Assembly: GCA_017533915.1 (NCBI GenBank)
Contig: JAFWHX010000015.1
Span: 175,151-239,150, forward strand
DNA: 64,000 nt
Direction of reading: 5' to 3'
Origin: Eubacterium sp.
GTDB taxonomy: Bacteria; Bacillota; Clostridia; Peptostreptococcales; Anaerovoracaceae
The notes under the pieces were generated by a model. The model did not search any database. It saw only the letters and a program-made list of their open reading frames with translations, and was not told where the DNA came from. This document shows, one piece after another, positions 26,405-35,368 of the stretch (positions within the stretch are counted from its first letter, which is position 1; the number at the start of each line of letters is the position of its first letter). The position numbers were made by a program, and so were the translations under genes.

Positions 26405-26977
26405 ATGTCAAACAATGCTAAACTCGCAAACCCCATGAAGGTTATCACCGGCAAGGACACCCGCTGGTCCTACGCCAACGTCTGGGAGGCCAAGTCCATC
26501 AACGGCGGCACTCCGAAGTTCTCGGTCAGCCTGATTGTGCCGAAGTCCGACACCGTCACGGTTGAGAAAATCAAGGCTGCCATTCAGGCCGCCTACGAGG
26601 AGGGTCAGGCCAAGCTCAAGGGCAACGGTCGCTCCGTCCCGCCTCTGACCGCGATCAAGACGCCGCTCAGGGATGGCGACACCGAGAGGCCGGATGATCC
26701 CGCCTACGCCAACGCCTACTTCATCAACGCCAACTCCGCCACCGCGCCGGGTATCGTGGATGCCGACTGCAACCCGATCCTGTCCCGCTCCGAGGTCTAC
26801 TCCGGTGTCTATGGCCGCGCTTCGATCTCGTTCTACGCCTTCAACAGCAACGGCAACAAGGGCATCGCCTGCGGCCTGAACAACCTGCAGAAGATCCGTG
26901 ACGGCGAGCCTCTCGGCGGCAAGGCCAGCGCTGCTTCCGACTTCGCCACCGACGACGCGGACGACTTCTTGGACTAA
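26405..26977 (+). CDS. DUF2815 single-stranded DNA-binding-like phage protein
   Basis: A 190-residue DUF2815 protein, an OB-fold family regarded as phage ssDNA-binding proteins. Family landmarks are GKDTRWSYANVWEAKSINGG (about residues 15-34), VSLIVPKSD and GVYGRASISFYAFNSNGNKGIACGLNNLQKI near the C terminus. An acidic tail (DDADDFLD) resembles the protein-interaction tail of SSB proteins. The ATG at 26405 has AAGGAGG; the longer frame from 26378 runs inside DUF2800. It works with the DUF2800 nuclease and the polymerase in phage replication or recombination. Confidence 0.85.
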   Translation: MSNNAKLANPMKVITGKDTRWSYANVWEAKSINGGTPKFSVSLIVPKSDTVTVEKIKAAIQAAYEEGQAKLKGNGRSVPPLTAIKTPLRDGDTERPDDPAYANAYFINANSATAPGIVDADCNPILSRSEVYSGVYGRASISFYAFNSNGNKGIACGLNNLQKIRDGEPLGGKASAASDFATDDADDFLD

Positions 26978-26990
26978 GGAGGTACCGACG

Positions 26991-27209
26991 ATGAACGCAA
27001 CCACCATTCTCTGCATCCTTCTTCTTTCCCTCTACCTGCTTCTGGCGGTGTTCTGGATCGTCCGGTCCATCATCGACGTCATTGATGACCGCAAGCGGGA
27101 CAAGCGTAACGCCGAGTGGGAGGCCGAGCGCCAGCAGCTTGAGAAAGAGCGTGCCCAGCGCGACAAGGAATACCACGAGAAGCGCATGAAGCAGCTCGAA
27201 GAGGAATAA
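26991..27209 (+). CDS. Small membrane protein with charged coiled-coil tail
   Basis: A 72-residue protein with one transmembrane helix (about residues 4-28, TTILCILLLSLYLLLAVFWIV) and a highly charged helical tail of Glu, Arg and Lys repeats suited to a coiled coil. The ATG at 26991 follows AAGGAGGT and lies 13 bases after the DUF2815 stop. Function unknown; it might tether replication proteins to the membrane, which is only a guess from its place in the replication operon. Confidence 0.65.
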   Translation: MNATTILCILLLSLYLLLAVFWIVRSIIDVIDDRKRDKRNAEWEAERQQLEKERAQRDKEYHEKRMKQLEEE

Positions 27210-27267
27210 CCATCACACCCGGAGTGGCGGCACCAACCCTGCTGCCACTCCATTTGAGGTAAAGCCA

Positions 27268-29250
27268 ATGAAAACATTATCAATCGACATAGAGACCTTC
27301 AGCAGCAATGACCTGTCCAAGTGCGGTGTCTATAAGTACACCGAGGCTCCAGACTTCGACATTCTGCTGTTTGGCTACTCCGTGGACGGTGGACCGGTAC
27401 AGGTGGTGGACCTTGCCTCCGGCGAGAAGCTGCCTGTGGAGATCGTGGCCGCCCTGACGGATGACGCCGTGGTCAAGTGGGCCTTCAATGCGCAGTTTGA
27501 GCGCATCTGCCTTTCACGCTGGCTCCGGGACAACGGCGGCTTTGACAACACCGGCTACAGCATCCCGCAGGATACCGTGGGCAACTATCTGGACCCGTCA
27601 GCATGGCGCTGCACCATGATCTGGTCTGCCTTCATGGGCCTGCCGCTTTCCTTGGAAGGCGTCGGTGCCGTGCTGGGACTGGACAAGCAGAAGCTCTCCG
27701 AGGGCAAGGACCTCATCAAATACTTCTGCCAGCCCTGTGCGCCGACGAAGGCCAACGGCGGTCGGACCCGAAACTTGCCCAAGCACGCGCCGGACAAGTG
27801 GGCCGCCTTCAAACGGTATAACTGCCGGGACGTGGAGGTCGAACAGTCCATTCAAAACCGGCTGGCCAAGTTCCCGGTCCCGGATGAGATCTGGGATCAG
27901 TATCACCTCGATCAGGAGGTCAACGACAGAGGCGTGGCGCTGGACATGAATCTGGTGCAGCAGGCCATCGACATGGATTCCCGCTCCCGGAAGGAGCTCA
28001 CGCAGGCCATGAAGGCTCTGACCGCACTGGAGAACCCCAACAGCGTGATCCAGATGAAGCAGTGGCTGGCGGACCACGGTTTGGAGATGGAGTCCCTTGG
28101 CAAAAAGGAAGTGGCCGAGGTCTTGAAGACCGCGCCGCCCAAGCTGCAAAAGGCGCTCCTGCTCCGGCAGCAGCTCGCCAAGTCCTCCGTCCGAAAGTAT
28201 CAGGCCATGCAGAAGGCCGTGTGCGCCGATGGTCGTGCCCGTGGGATGTTTCAGTTCTTCGGAGCCAACCGGACCGGACGCTGGGCTGGCCGCATCATCC
28301 AGATGCAAAATCTCCCACAAAACCACCTCCCGGATCTGGGTCAGGCCAGAGGTCTTGTCCGCGCCGGTGACTTCGATGCCGTGGAGATGCTCTACGAGGA
28401 TGTGCCGGACACGCTCTCTCAGCTGATCCGGACGGCTTTCGTACCGAAGGAAGGCTGCAAGTTCATCGTGGCGGACTTCTCGGCCATCGAGGCCAGAGTG
28501 CTGGCATGGTTTGCCGGTGAAAAATGGCGTCAAGAGGTCTTTGCAAGCGGCGGTGACATCTACTGTGCCAGCGCATCGCAGATGTTCAAGGTCCCGGTGG
28601 AGAAGCATGGCATCAATGGCCACCTGCGGCAAAAAGGCAAAATTGCGGAATTGGCGCTCGGCTATGGCGGGTCGGTTGGTGCCCTGAAAGCAATGGGAGC
28701 CATTGAGATGGGCCTTGCCGAGGACGAGCTTCAGCCGTTGGTCAGCATGTGGCGCTCCTCCAATCCCAACATCACGAAGTTCTGGTGGGACGTGGATCGC
28801 GCCGCCATGAACGCCGTCCAGAAGCATATCGACGGCGAGGTGGCCGGTGTTCAGTTTGCCTACCGGAGCGGGATGCTGTTTATCACGCTACCCTCCGGGA
28901 GACGGTTGGCCTACGTGAAGCCCAAGATCGGCACAAACCAATTCGGAGGCGACTGTATCACCTATGAGGGCACCGGCAGCACGAAGAAGTGGGAGCGGCT
29001 GGAAAGCTACGGTCCGAAGTTCGTGGAGAACATCGTGCAGGCCACTTCCCGCGACATCCTCTGTTACGCAATGCAGACCCTCCGGTGTTGCTTCATCACC
29101 ATGCACATCCACGACGAGCTGGTGATCGAGGCGGACCCGCGCATGTCACTTGAGGCCGTCTGTGAGCAGATGGGCCGGACGCCGCCGTGGGCCGCAGGGC
29201 TCCAGCTCCGTGCTGATGGCTACGAGACCAATTTTTACAGAAAAGATTAA
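27268..29250 (+). CDS. Phage DNA polymerase, family A
   Basis: A 660-residue family A DNA polymerase. The N-terminal exonuclease region begins at once with TLSIDIETFS, the Exo I Asp-x-Glu motif (about residues 5-7). In the polymerase domain, motif A is VADFSAIEARVLAW (about 400), motif B RQKGKIAELALGYGG (about 455) and motif C HIHDELVIEA (about 612). Both activities look intact. It is shorter than bacterial Pol I because it has no 5'-3' exonuclease domain, as is usual for phage enzymes. It replicates the phage genome with the primase/helicase downstream. Confidence 0.93.
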   Translation: MKTLSIDIETFSSNDLSKCGVYKYTEAPDFDILLFGYSVDGGPVQVVDLASGEKLPVEIVAALTDDAVVKWAFNAQFERICLSRWLRDNGGFDNTGYSIPQDTVGNYLDPSAWRCTMIWSAFMGLPLSLEGVGAVLGLDKQKLSEGKDLIKYFCQPCAPTKANGGRTRNLPKHAPDKWAAFKRYNCRDVEVEQSIQNRLAKFPVPDEIWDQYHLDQEVNDRGVALDMNLVQQAIDMDSRSRKELTQAMKALTALENPNSVIQMKQWLADHGLEMESLGKKEVAEVLKTAPPKLQKALLLRQQLAKSSVRKYQAMQKAVCADGRARGMFQFFGANRTGRWAGRIIQMQNLPQNHLPDLGQARGLVRAGDFDAVEMLYEDVPDTLSQLIRTAFVPKEGCKFIVADFSAIEARVLAWFAGEKWRQEVFASGGDIYCASASQMFKVPVEKHGINGHLRQKGKIAELALGYGGSVGALKAMGAIEMGLAEDELQPLVSMWRSSNPNITKFWWDVDRAAMNAVQKHIDGEVAGVQFAYRSGMLFITLPSGRRLAYVKPKIGTNQFGGDCITYEGTGSTKKWERLESYGPKFVENIVQATSRDILCYAMQTLRCCFITMHIHDELVIEADPRMSLEAVCEQMGRTPPWAAGLQLRADGYETNFYRKD

Positions 29251-29258
29251 ATCTTATG

Positions 29259-29320
29259 CGGACCACCTTGGGAGCATTTGTCCAGTGGATACCAGATGGC
29301 GGTGCTCCCATCGGATTGGA
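29259..29320 (+). ncRNA. Repeated leader element, copy B
   Basis: CGGACCACC (29259-29267), ten bases, TTGTCCAGT (29278-29286), then a hairpin built on GATGG/CCATC, and the GGAGG site of the gene at 29331. It begins nine bases after the polymerase stop. The ten-base spacer and the second hairpin differ in sequence from copies A and C, whereas the two nonamers are identical. Confidence 0.6.
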
Positions 29321-29330
29321 GGTTTCAGAT

Positions 29331-29765
29331 ATGTATACAGACAGGAAAAACGCTGAGGGCTATCAGGACCCGACAGCATACGAGGCGCTCACCCTTGTGG
29401 AAAACGAACACCGTGCGCTTCGAGCATTCAGGCCCATCGTCTACATCTGTTCTCCCTTTGCCGGAGACATAGAGAAAAACGTGGAGGCCGCAAAACGGTA
29501 CAGCCGGTATGCCGTGGACGCTGGGTACATCCCTATCGCGCCGCACCTGCTGTTTCCGCAGTTCCTGAACGATGACGATCCGGAGGAACGCAGGCTCGGA
29601 TTGTTTTTCGGTAACGCGATCATGAGCAAGTGCTCTGAGGTATGGGTCTTCGGTGACCGGATCAGCTCCGGCATGGCTGCCGAGATTCGCAGGGCACGTT
29701 GGAAGAACTATCGCCTGCGATACTTCACCGACGATTTCAAGGAGGTACAGGATGTACGAGATTAA
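29331..29765 (+). CDS. DUF4406/DUF7768-like nucleoside deoxyribosyltransferase-fold protein
   Basis: A 144-residue protein with the core of the nucleoside 2-deoxyribosyltransferase-like fold: VYICSPFAGDIEKNVEAAKRYSRYAV (about residues 37-62), PIAPHLLFPQFL, and EVWVFGDRISSGMAAEI (about 107-123). Related phage proteins are thought to act on nucleotides or nucleosides, but few have been tested. I start it at the ATG at 29331 after GGAGG; the ATG at 29256 lies inside the repeated leader element. The C terminus overlaps the next gene by 14 bases. Confidence 0.75.
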   Translation: MYTDRKNAEGYQDPTAYEALTLVENEHRALRAFRPIVYICSPFAGDIEKNVEAAKRYSRYAVDAGYIPIAPHLLFPQFLNDDDPEERRLGLFFGNAIMSKCSEVWVFGDRISSGMAAEIRRARWKNYRLRYFTDDFKEVQDVRD

Positions 29766-30075
29766 AGAGAACACCCGCAAGATTGACGGGATGGATGTAA
29801 CCACGTATACGCGGGAGATTTACAGCGCAAACGTGTTGAGTGTCGAGGCCGGGACCAACGGTTTTCAGGGAGGCGACTCCGGTCATGGCAGCCGCACCTA
29901 CTTCCGTATCACCGACTGCGGCAGCACGGACATCCGTGTGAAGGCACACGGCTTTGACGGCGACGAGGGCCTTGAGGTCACCCTTGGCGGTGACTGTGAG
30001 CTGGAAACCATCATCCGCGCACTGAAGTTCATCACGAAGGTGCTGGAGGATCAGGCGAAGGAGGTATACGACTGA
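29752..30075 (+). CDS. Small phage protein, unknown function
   Basis: A 107-residue protein of mainly beta character with TYFRITDCGSTDIRVK in its centre and a helical C terminus (ETIIRALKFITKVLEDQAKEVYD). It begins inside the preceding gene (AAGGAGG site) and its stop touches the primase start at 30075, so three genes are translationally coupled. Similar proteins accompany phage primases, but I cannot name a function. Confidence 0.65.
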   Translation: MYEIKENTRKIDGMDVTTYTREIYSANVLSVEAGTNGFQGGDSGHGSRTYFRITDCGSTDIRVKAHGFDGDEGLEVTLGGDCELETIIRALKFITKVLEDQAKEVYD

Positions 30076-32333
30076 TGTTTACCATCTATCATGCGGACTG
30101 CATCGGACAGGCGGGAAACTGCCTGTATCCGCATGCGGTCGATATTACGGACAAGGCCTCCCTCGCGCAGGCGGTCAGCAAGGATTATGTCTGTGCCGAG
30201 TACAAGGGCAGCTACCGGAACAACGACAACTTCATCGGCAGCAACTGCCTGCCGGTGGACTGCGACAACGATCACAGCGAGGACCCGGAGGATTGGAAGT
30301 ACCCGTCCGACATTGCTGACACCTTTCCCGGTGTCGCCTTTGCGGTCCACTACAGCCGCAACCACATGAAGGTGAAAAACGGCAAACCGGCGAGACCGAA
30401 GTTCCATGTATTCTTCGCCATCGACCCGGTGACCGACGCTGAGCAGTATGCCAGCCTGAAAAAGCTGGTCAATACCATCTTCCCGTACTTTGACACCAAG
30501 GCGCTGGATGCCGCCAGATTCTTCTTCGGTACGAAGAACCCGCAGGTGGAGATCTTCAATGGTCCTATGACCCTGACCACCTTCCTCGCGGACGACGACT
30601 TTGATGCCGACATGGACAGTGGCCGGTACGGCGACCTCGTTATTGAGGAAGGCAGCCGGAATGCCACAATGTCCCACTTTGCCGGGAAGATTCTGAAGCG
30701 CTACGGCAACACCGAGGAAGCCAGACAGCATTTCTCCGAGCTGGCCGACAAGTGCGTGCCGCCGCTGGAGCAGACGGAGCTCGACGCCATCTGGCGCAGT
30801 GCCCTCCGTTTCTATGGCAAGGTGGCCGATCAGGAGGATTACATCCCGCCTGAGAAATACAATCTGGACCTGCAGCTGAAGCCCAGCGACTATTCCGACG
30901 TCGGTCAGGCCGTGGTCCTGTCGCGGGAATACGAAGAGAAGCTCCGCTACAGCCCGTCCACGGACTACATCGTCTACAACGGCAGCTTCTGGGAGGAGTC
31001 CAAACCCAAGTCGCAGGCTGTGGCGCAGGAGCTCACCGACAGACAGCTTGAGGAGGCCGAGACCGAGATCAAGAAGGCCACCGATGAGATGGTCGCCAAC
31101 GGCGCATGGGAGCTTCTTGCCTCGATGGGACCCAAGCGTGCTGCCGCTGCCTTCAACTCCCAGCAGGCGCGGTCCTTCCAGAAATACGAGATCGCAACCA
31201 CCTACCGGAACTATGCCATCAAGCGCCGGGACTCGAAATATATCACCTCAGCCCTGAAGGAGGCCCGTCCCAAGCTGGAGATCGACCAGAAGCAGCTGGA
31301 CGCGGATGAGTTCCTGCTGAACACGCCGTCCGGGACCTATGACCTGCGCGTGGGCATCACCGACGCACATGAGCACTGCGCTGGAGACTTCATTACGAAG
31401 ATGACATCCGTGGACCCGTCCGATACCGGCAAGGATATCTGGGATGCCGCGCTGGACACCTTCTTCCTCGGTGACACGGAGCTCATGGGCTATGTGCAGG
31501 AGATCGTGGGCCTCGCCGCCATCGGCAAGGTCTATATCGAAGCGCTGATCATCGCCTACGGTGAAGGCCGCAACGGCAAGTCCACCTTCTGGAATACCGT
31601 CTCCCGTGTTCTGGGTACCTACAGCGGCAACATGTCCGCCGATACCCTGACGGTCGGCTGCAAGCGGAACGTCAAGCCGGAGCTGGCCGAGGCCAAGGGC
31701 AAGCGTCTCATTATCGCCGCCGAGCTGGAGGAAGGCATGCGGCTGAACACCTCCAATGTGAAGCAGCTCTGCTCCACCGACGAGATCTACGCCGAGAAAA
31801 AGTACAAGGACCCGTTTTCCTATGTGCCCAGCCATACCCTCGTGCTCTATACCAACCATCTGCCCAAGGTCGGTGCGATTGATGCCGGGACATGGCGTCG
31901 TCTGATCGTCATCCCCTTCAACGCGAAGATTGAGGGCAACTCGGACATCAAGAACTACGCCGACTACCTGTACGACAAGGCCGGTGGCGCGATCCTGACG
32001 TGGATCATCGAGGGAGCCAAGCGCGTCATCGCCAAGGACTACCATATTACGCAGCCGCAGGTGGTTCAGGACGCCATTGCCAAGTACCGCGAGAACAACG
32101 ACTGGCTTAGCCACTTCCTTGAGGAATGCTGTGAGGTGGACAAGTCCTATTCTGAAAAGTCCGGCGAGCTGTACAACGCATACCGCAGCTATTGCATGCA
32201 GGCGGGTGAGTATATTCGCAGCACGACAGACTTTTACGTGGCACTGGAGTCTGCCGGTGGCTTTGATCGCCGCCGTACCAGTAAGGCCAACATGATCATT
32301 GGCCTGCGTTTGAAGTCTGATTTTATGAAGTAA
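30075..32333 (+). CDS. Phage primase/helicase, P4-D5 type
   Basis: A 752-residue replication protein. The N-terminal part (about residues 1-180) is primase-like, with NCLPVDCDNDHSEDP and RPKFHVFFAID as probable catalytic strands of a prim-pol fold. A D5-type linker follows, then a superfamily 3 helicase: Walker A GEGRNGKST (about 496-504), Walker B-like LIIAAELEE, and the LVLYTNHLPKVGAID block. It should prime and unwind phage DNA for the polymerase two genes upstream. The start overlaps the preceding stop by one base. Confidence 0.9.
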   Translation: MFTIYHADCIGQAGNCLYPHAVDITDKASLAQAVSKDYVCAEYKGSYRNNDNFIGSNCLPVDCDNDHSEDPEDWKYPSDIADTFPGVAFAVHYSRNHMKVKNGKPARPKFHVFFAIDPVTDAEQYASLKKLVNTIFPYFDTKALDAARFFFGTKNPQVEIFNGPMTLTTFLADDDFDADMDSGRYGDLVIEEGSRNATMSHFAGKILKRYGNTEEARQHFSELADKCVPPLEQTELDAIWRSALRFYGKVADQEDYIPPEKYNLDLQLKPSDYSDVGQAVVLSREYEEKLRYSPSTDYIVYNGSFWEESKPKSQAVAQELTDRQLEEAETEIKKATDEMVANGAWELLASMGPKRAAAAFNSQQARSFQKYEIATTYRNYAIKRRDSKYITSALKEARPKLEIDQKQLDADEFLLNTPSGTYDLRVGITDAHEHCAGDFITKMTSVDPSDTGKDIWDAALDTFFLGDTELMGYVQEIVGLAAIGKVYIEALIIAYGEGRNGKSTFWNTVSRVLGTYSGNMSADTLTVGCKRNVKPELAEAKGKRLIIAAELEEGMRLNTSNVKQLCSTDEIYAEKKYKDPFSYVPSHTLVLYTNHLPKVGAIDAGTWRRLIVIPFNAKIEGNSDIKNYADYLYDKAGGAILTWIIEGAKRVIAKDYHITQPQVVQDAIAKYRENNDWLSHFLEECCEVDKSYSEKSGELYNAYRSYCMQAGEYIRSTTDFYVALESAGGFDRRRTSKANMIIGLRLKSDFMK

Positions 32334-32343
32334 ACCCTACGGT

Positions 32344-32437
32344 GTGGAGGTCATGTACCTCTTTTCATAAAGTCCTCTTAGGGCCTTAAAAAATAGCCTA
32401 TAAGAAGAGTTCTGGAAATGAGAGTCATGACCTCCAC
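32344..32437 (+). ncRNA. Long hairpin between primase/helicase and VRR-NUC genes
   Basis: GTGGAGGTCATG (32344-32355) is perfectly complementary to CATGACCTCCAC (32426-32437), a 12-bp outer stem. Inside it, CTCTTA pairs with TAAGAAGAG (one bulge) and GGGC with GCCT, giving a rod of about 94 bases. There is no T-run, so it is not an ordinary terminator. It may be a processing or stability element. Confidence 0.5.
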
Positions 32438-32466
32438 CACCCACATTTCTGATGGAGATAACCCTT

Positions 32467-32748
32467 ATGAGAGAAAAAACAATAGAGCACCAGCTCGTCA
32501 TGGCGGCTAAGACCATCGGAGGGATCGCACCGAAACTTGTAAGTCCCGGCTTTGATGGTATGCCGGACCGGCTGGTCCTGCTGCCGGGTGGCCGGATCGG
32601 CTTCGTGGAGGTCAAGGCACCCGGCAAGGTGCCAAGGCCTCTGCAGGTAGCCAGACACCGATTATTGAAGCGGCTGGGCTTCAAGGTCTTCACACTTGAT
32701 GCGCCGGAGCAGATTGGAGGAATCCTCGATGAGATACGAGCCACATGA
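32467..32748 (+). CDS. VRR-NUC domain nuclease
   Basis: A 93-residue single-domain VRR-NUC protein, a compact PD-(D/E)XK nuclease. The core is KLVSPGFDGMPDRLVLLPGGRIGFVEVKAPGK, in which D (PDR), E and K (EVK) form the active site at about residues 36-52. Such phage proteins probably resolve or trim branched DNA during replication. It overlaps the helicase gene by 20 bases. The ATG at 32467 is at normal distance from GGAG; the earlier ATG at 32452 overlaps that site. Confidence 0.85.
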   Translation: MREKTIEHQLVMAAKTIGGIAPKLVSPGFDGMPDRLVLLPGGRIGFVEVKAPGKVPRPLQVARHRLLKRLGFKVFTLDAPEQIGGILDEIRAT

Positions 32749-34093
32749 TTATCAGAAATACGCCATCGACTACATCGAGGGTCACCCGTTTGCCGCCGTG
32801 CTGTTGGACATGGGCCTCGGGAAAACGAGCATCACCCTGACGGCTATCGCGGACCTGCTGTTCGACAGCTTCATGGTCCACAAGGTGCTGGTGATCGCAC
32901 CGCTCCGGGTGGCGCGGGATACGTGGCCTGCGGAGATCGGGAAATGGGACCACCTGTCGCACCTGACCTTCTCCGTGGCCGTGGGCACCGAGACCGAGCG
33001 GAAGGCTGCCCTTGAGGCGAAGGCTGACATCTACGTCATCAACCGGGAAAACGTCCAGTGGCTGATCTACGACAGCGGCTTCACCTTCGACTTCGATATG
33101 GTGGTGATCGACGAGCTGTCCTCCTTCAAGAATCACCAGTCAAAGCGTTTCAAAGCTCTGATGCAGGTGCGGCCTCTGATCAACCGCGTGGTCGGCCTGA
33201 CCGGCACTCCCGCCAGCAACGGCTTGATGGACCTCTGGGCCGAGTTCAAGGTCATCGATCTTGGCAAGCGCCTCGGTCGCTTCATCACCCACTACCGGCA
33301 GCGGTATTTCATGCCGGACAAGGGAAACGGCCAGATCGTCTACAGCTACAAGCCGCTACCCGGCGCAGAGGAAGCCATCTACCGGCAGATTGCGGATATC
33401 ACGATTTCCATGAAGTCCACCGACCACCTGAAGATGCCGGAGCTCATCTCCACCGCTTACAAGGTCTATCTGGACCCGCATGAGCAGGAGGCCTACGACG
33501 AGATGAAAAAGCAGTTTGTTCTGGAGCTGCCGGAAAAGGAAATCACCGCCGCAAATGCGGCTGCCCTCTCCGGAAAGCTCTGCCAGCTGGCCAACGGCGC
33601 GATTTATGACGATGCCGGTGAGATCAACGAGATCCATGCCAAGAAGCTGGATGCGCTGGAGGATCTGATCGAAGCTGCCAACGGAAAACCGCTGCTGGTG
33701 GCCTACTGGTTCCAGCACGACCTACAGCGGATCATGCAACGGCTCCATGCACGGCATATCCCGTTTGCCAAGCTGGACTCTTCCGAGAGTATCCGCAGAT
33801 GGAATGCAGGTGAGCTGCCTGTGGCGCTGATCCACCCGGCCTCTGCCGGACACGGACTCAACCTGCAGGCAGGCGGCAACAGCCTCGTGTGGTTTGGACT
33901 GACATGGAGCTTGGAGCTTTACCAGCAGACCATCGCAAGGCTGTGGCGGCAGGGCCAGACCTCCGAGACGGTCATCGTCCAGCACCTGACGGTAGCCGAC
34001 TCCATTGATGAACAGATCCTCCGTGCCCTGCAGGCCAAGGACAGAACGCAGGCCGCGCTGATCGCTGCGGTCAAAGCGGACCTGAAAATCTGA
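32729..34093 (+). CDS. SNF2-family phage DNA helicase
   Basis: A 454-residue superfamily 2 protein. Motif I is LDMGLGKTS (about residues 26-34), motif II VVIDELSSF (about 124-132, DELS in place of DEAH), motif III GLTGTPASNG, and the C-terminal lobe ends in QTIARLWRQGQTSETVIV (motif VI). It belongs to the phage SNF2 helicases that follow VRR-NUC genes in Firmicute prophages and helps recombination or replication. The ATG at 32729 has GGAGG. Confidence 0.9.
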   Translation: MRYEPHDYQKYAIDYIEGHPFAAVLLDMGLGKTSITLTAIADLLFDSFMVHKVLVIAPLRVARDTWPAEIGKWDHLSHLTFSVAVGTETERKAALEAKADIYVINRENVQWLIYDSGFTFDFDMVVIDELSSFKNHQSKRFKALMQVRPLINRVVGLTGTPASNGLMDLWAEFKVIDLGKRLGRFITHYRQRYFMPDKGNGQIVYSYKPLPGAEEAIYRQIADITISMKSTDHLKMPELISTAYKVYLDPHEQEAYDEMKKQFVLELPEKEITAANAAALSGKLCQLANGAIYDDAGEINEIHAKKLDALEDLIEAANGKPLLVAYWFQHDLQRIMQRLHARHIPFAKLDSSESIRRWNAGELPVALIHPASAGHGLNLQAGGNSLVWFGLTWSLELYQQTIARLWRQGQTSETVIVQHLTVADSIDEQILRALQAKDRTQAALIAAVKADLKI

Positions 34094-34150
34094 GACAATC
34101 TTCGACAATCCGTGCCAATCCGAGTGGACCACAATTTCGGAGGTACGAAT

Positions 34151-34345
34151 ATGGACCCTTATCAGGAGCTCGCCAACGCCATCGTCCTTCAGGCGGTGAA
34201 GGACTACCGGATGACCGATGATGAGCGGGAACTGAAAGAAATCGAGCGCTTCTTCCGCTCCGCATGGTTTGGTGTGCTGACAAGCGTCGACCCGGACCTC
34301 CTGATCTCTAAGCTGCGGAAGGAGAAAAAGCAATATGACTACTAA
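34151..34345 (+). CDS. Small phage protein, unknown function
   Basis: A 64-residue helical protein (LANAIVLQAVKDYRMTDDERELKEIERFF) with conserved-looking FFRSAWFGVLTSVDPD, ending in a basic tail. It overlaps the DUF1492 gene by 11 bases. Proteins like this are common next to late-gene regulators in Firmicute prophages; role unknown. Confidence 0.7.
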   Translation: MDPYQELANAIVLQAVKDYRMTDDERELKEIERFFRSAWFGVLTSVDPDLLISKLRKEKKQYDY

Positions 34346-34757
34346 AACCTATCTGGGTCAGGCACGGTTTCTGGACATGCGGATCAAGTCCAAGATCCAG
34401 CAGATCGACTCCCTGCGGGAGCTGGCCACCAGCTGCACGGCGGTGTTCTCCGACATGCCGAGGAATCCCAACCACGGCTCTTCCAAGGTGGAACGCTGCG
34501 TGCTGAAGATCATCGAAGTGCAGGAAGGACTGAAGGACGACATCAACGAGCTGGTAGAGCTGAAGAAGGAAATCATGTCCACCATCAAAGCCGTGGATGA
34601 CGTGGAGCTTCAGACCCTGCTGGAGAAGCGGTATCTCTGTTTCCTGTCTTGGGAGAAGATCGCCGTGGAGATGCACTACAGCATCCAGCATATCTACCGG
34701 ATGCACGACTCGGCGCTGGCTGCCGTAACGGAAATTCTCGATGCGCGATCAGCATGA
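34335..34757 (+). CDS. DUF1492 phage regulator
   Basis: A 140-residue DUF1492 protein, helical throughout, ending in a sigma-like helix-turn-helix: LEKRYLCFLSWEKIAVEMHYSIQHIYRMHDSAL (about residues 96-128). Proteins of this group, related to ArpU-type regulators, lie just before the packaging genes and are thought to switch on late transcription. Here it precedes HNH and terminase. It begins within the previous gene and is therefore coupled to the replication operon. Confidence 0.8.
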   Translation: MTTKTYLGQARFLDMRIKSKIQQIDSLRELATSCTAVFSDMPRNPNHGSSKVERCVLKIIEVQEGLKDDINELVELKKEIMSTIKAVDDVELQTLLEKRYLCFLSWEKIAVEMHYSIQHIYRMHDSALAAVTEILDARSA

Positions 34758-34867
34758 GAGGAAATGAGAGAGATTGAGAGTAGCGTCTTATGATAGGATT
34801 AAGATGCGAAAAATCCAAGGTCAGGACCGGGAAACCGGCTCTGGCCTTTTCTATTGGAGAGGCGGTG

Positions 34868-35233
34868 ATGGTGATGCCTTACTTCCCGGACCATCCCTGC
34901 AGGCATCCCGGCTGCCCCAAGCTGGTGCCGAAGGGTCAGAAATACTGTGACGAACACGTGTGTCAGCACCCGGAAGAGGTCCGGTCCGCTGCGGCTCGTG
35001 GCTACGGCTCCCGCTGGCGCAGGGTGTCGAGAGCTTTCCTTCGTGCCCACCCGCTGTGCGCAGCATGTCAGCGCGAAGGCAGGTACGTCAAGGCCACGGT
35101 GGTGGACCACATCAAGCCGCACCGAGGAGACCCTGTCCTCTTCTGGGATCAGGACAACTGGCAGCCCTTGTGCAAGCATCACCATGATGTCAAGACAAGG
35201 ACCGAAGATCAGTCTCCTGAGTACCACTACTGA
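34868..35233 (+). CDS. HNH endonuclease linked to the terminase
   Basis: A 121-residue HNH nuclease. Zinc-binding cysteines are seen at CRHPGC, CAAC and C (KYCDEHV), and the HNH core is VVDHIKPHRGD, then DNWQPLCKHHHDVKT (catalytic His about residues 80 and 105). HNH proteins beside a terminase take part in cos-type packaging in HK97-like phages. The small terminase subunit gene follows. The ATG at 34868 has GGAG; the longer frame from 34790 starts in a spacer with a GGTCAGGACCGG hairpin. Confidence 0.88.
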   Translation: MVMPYFPDHPCRHPGCPKLVPKGQKYCDEHVCQHPEEVRSAAARGYGSRWRRVSRAFLRAHPLCAACQREGRYVKATVVDHIKPHRGDPVLFWDQDNWQPLCKHHHDVKTRTEDQSPEYHY

Positions 35234-35368
35234 TGAGTCAGACGATGGGTGGGGCCGGTCAGATCTCTACGAGGCAATGCCCCACAGACCGCCGCCCCCT
35301 CTCGCGTGCAAAAATCCCGGTTCAAACAGGGTATTGACCCCCGACCCACGAGAAAGGCGGTGAGAAAC
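35234..35368 (+). other. Candidate cos (packaging) region
   Basis: This 135-base spacer between the HNH and small terminase genes is where cos sites lie in many Firmicute HK97-type phages. It holds the G+C-rich run GACCGCCGCCCCCTC (about 35287-35301) followed by an A-rich, then a CCGGTT stretch. Cut points cannot be read from sequence. Confidence 0.4.
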
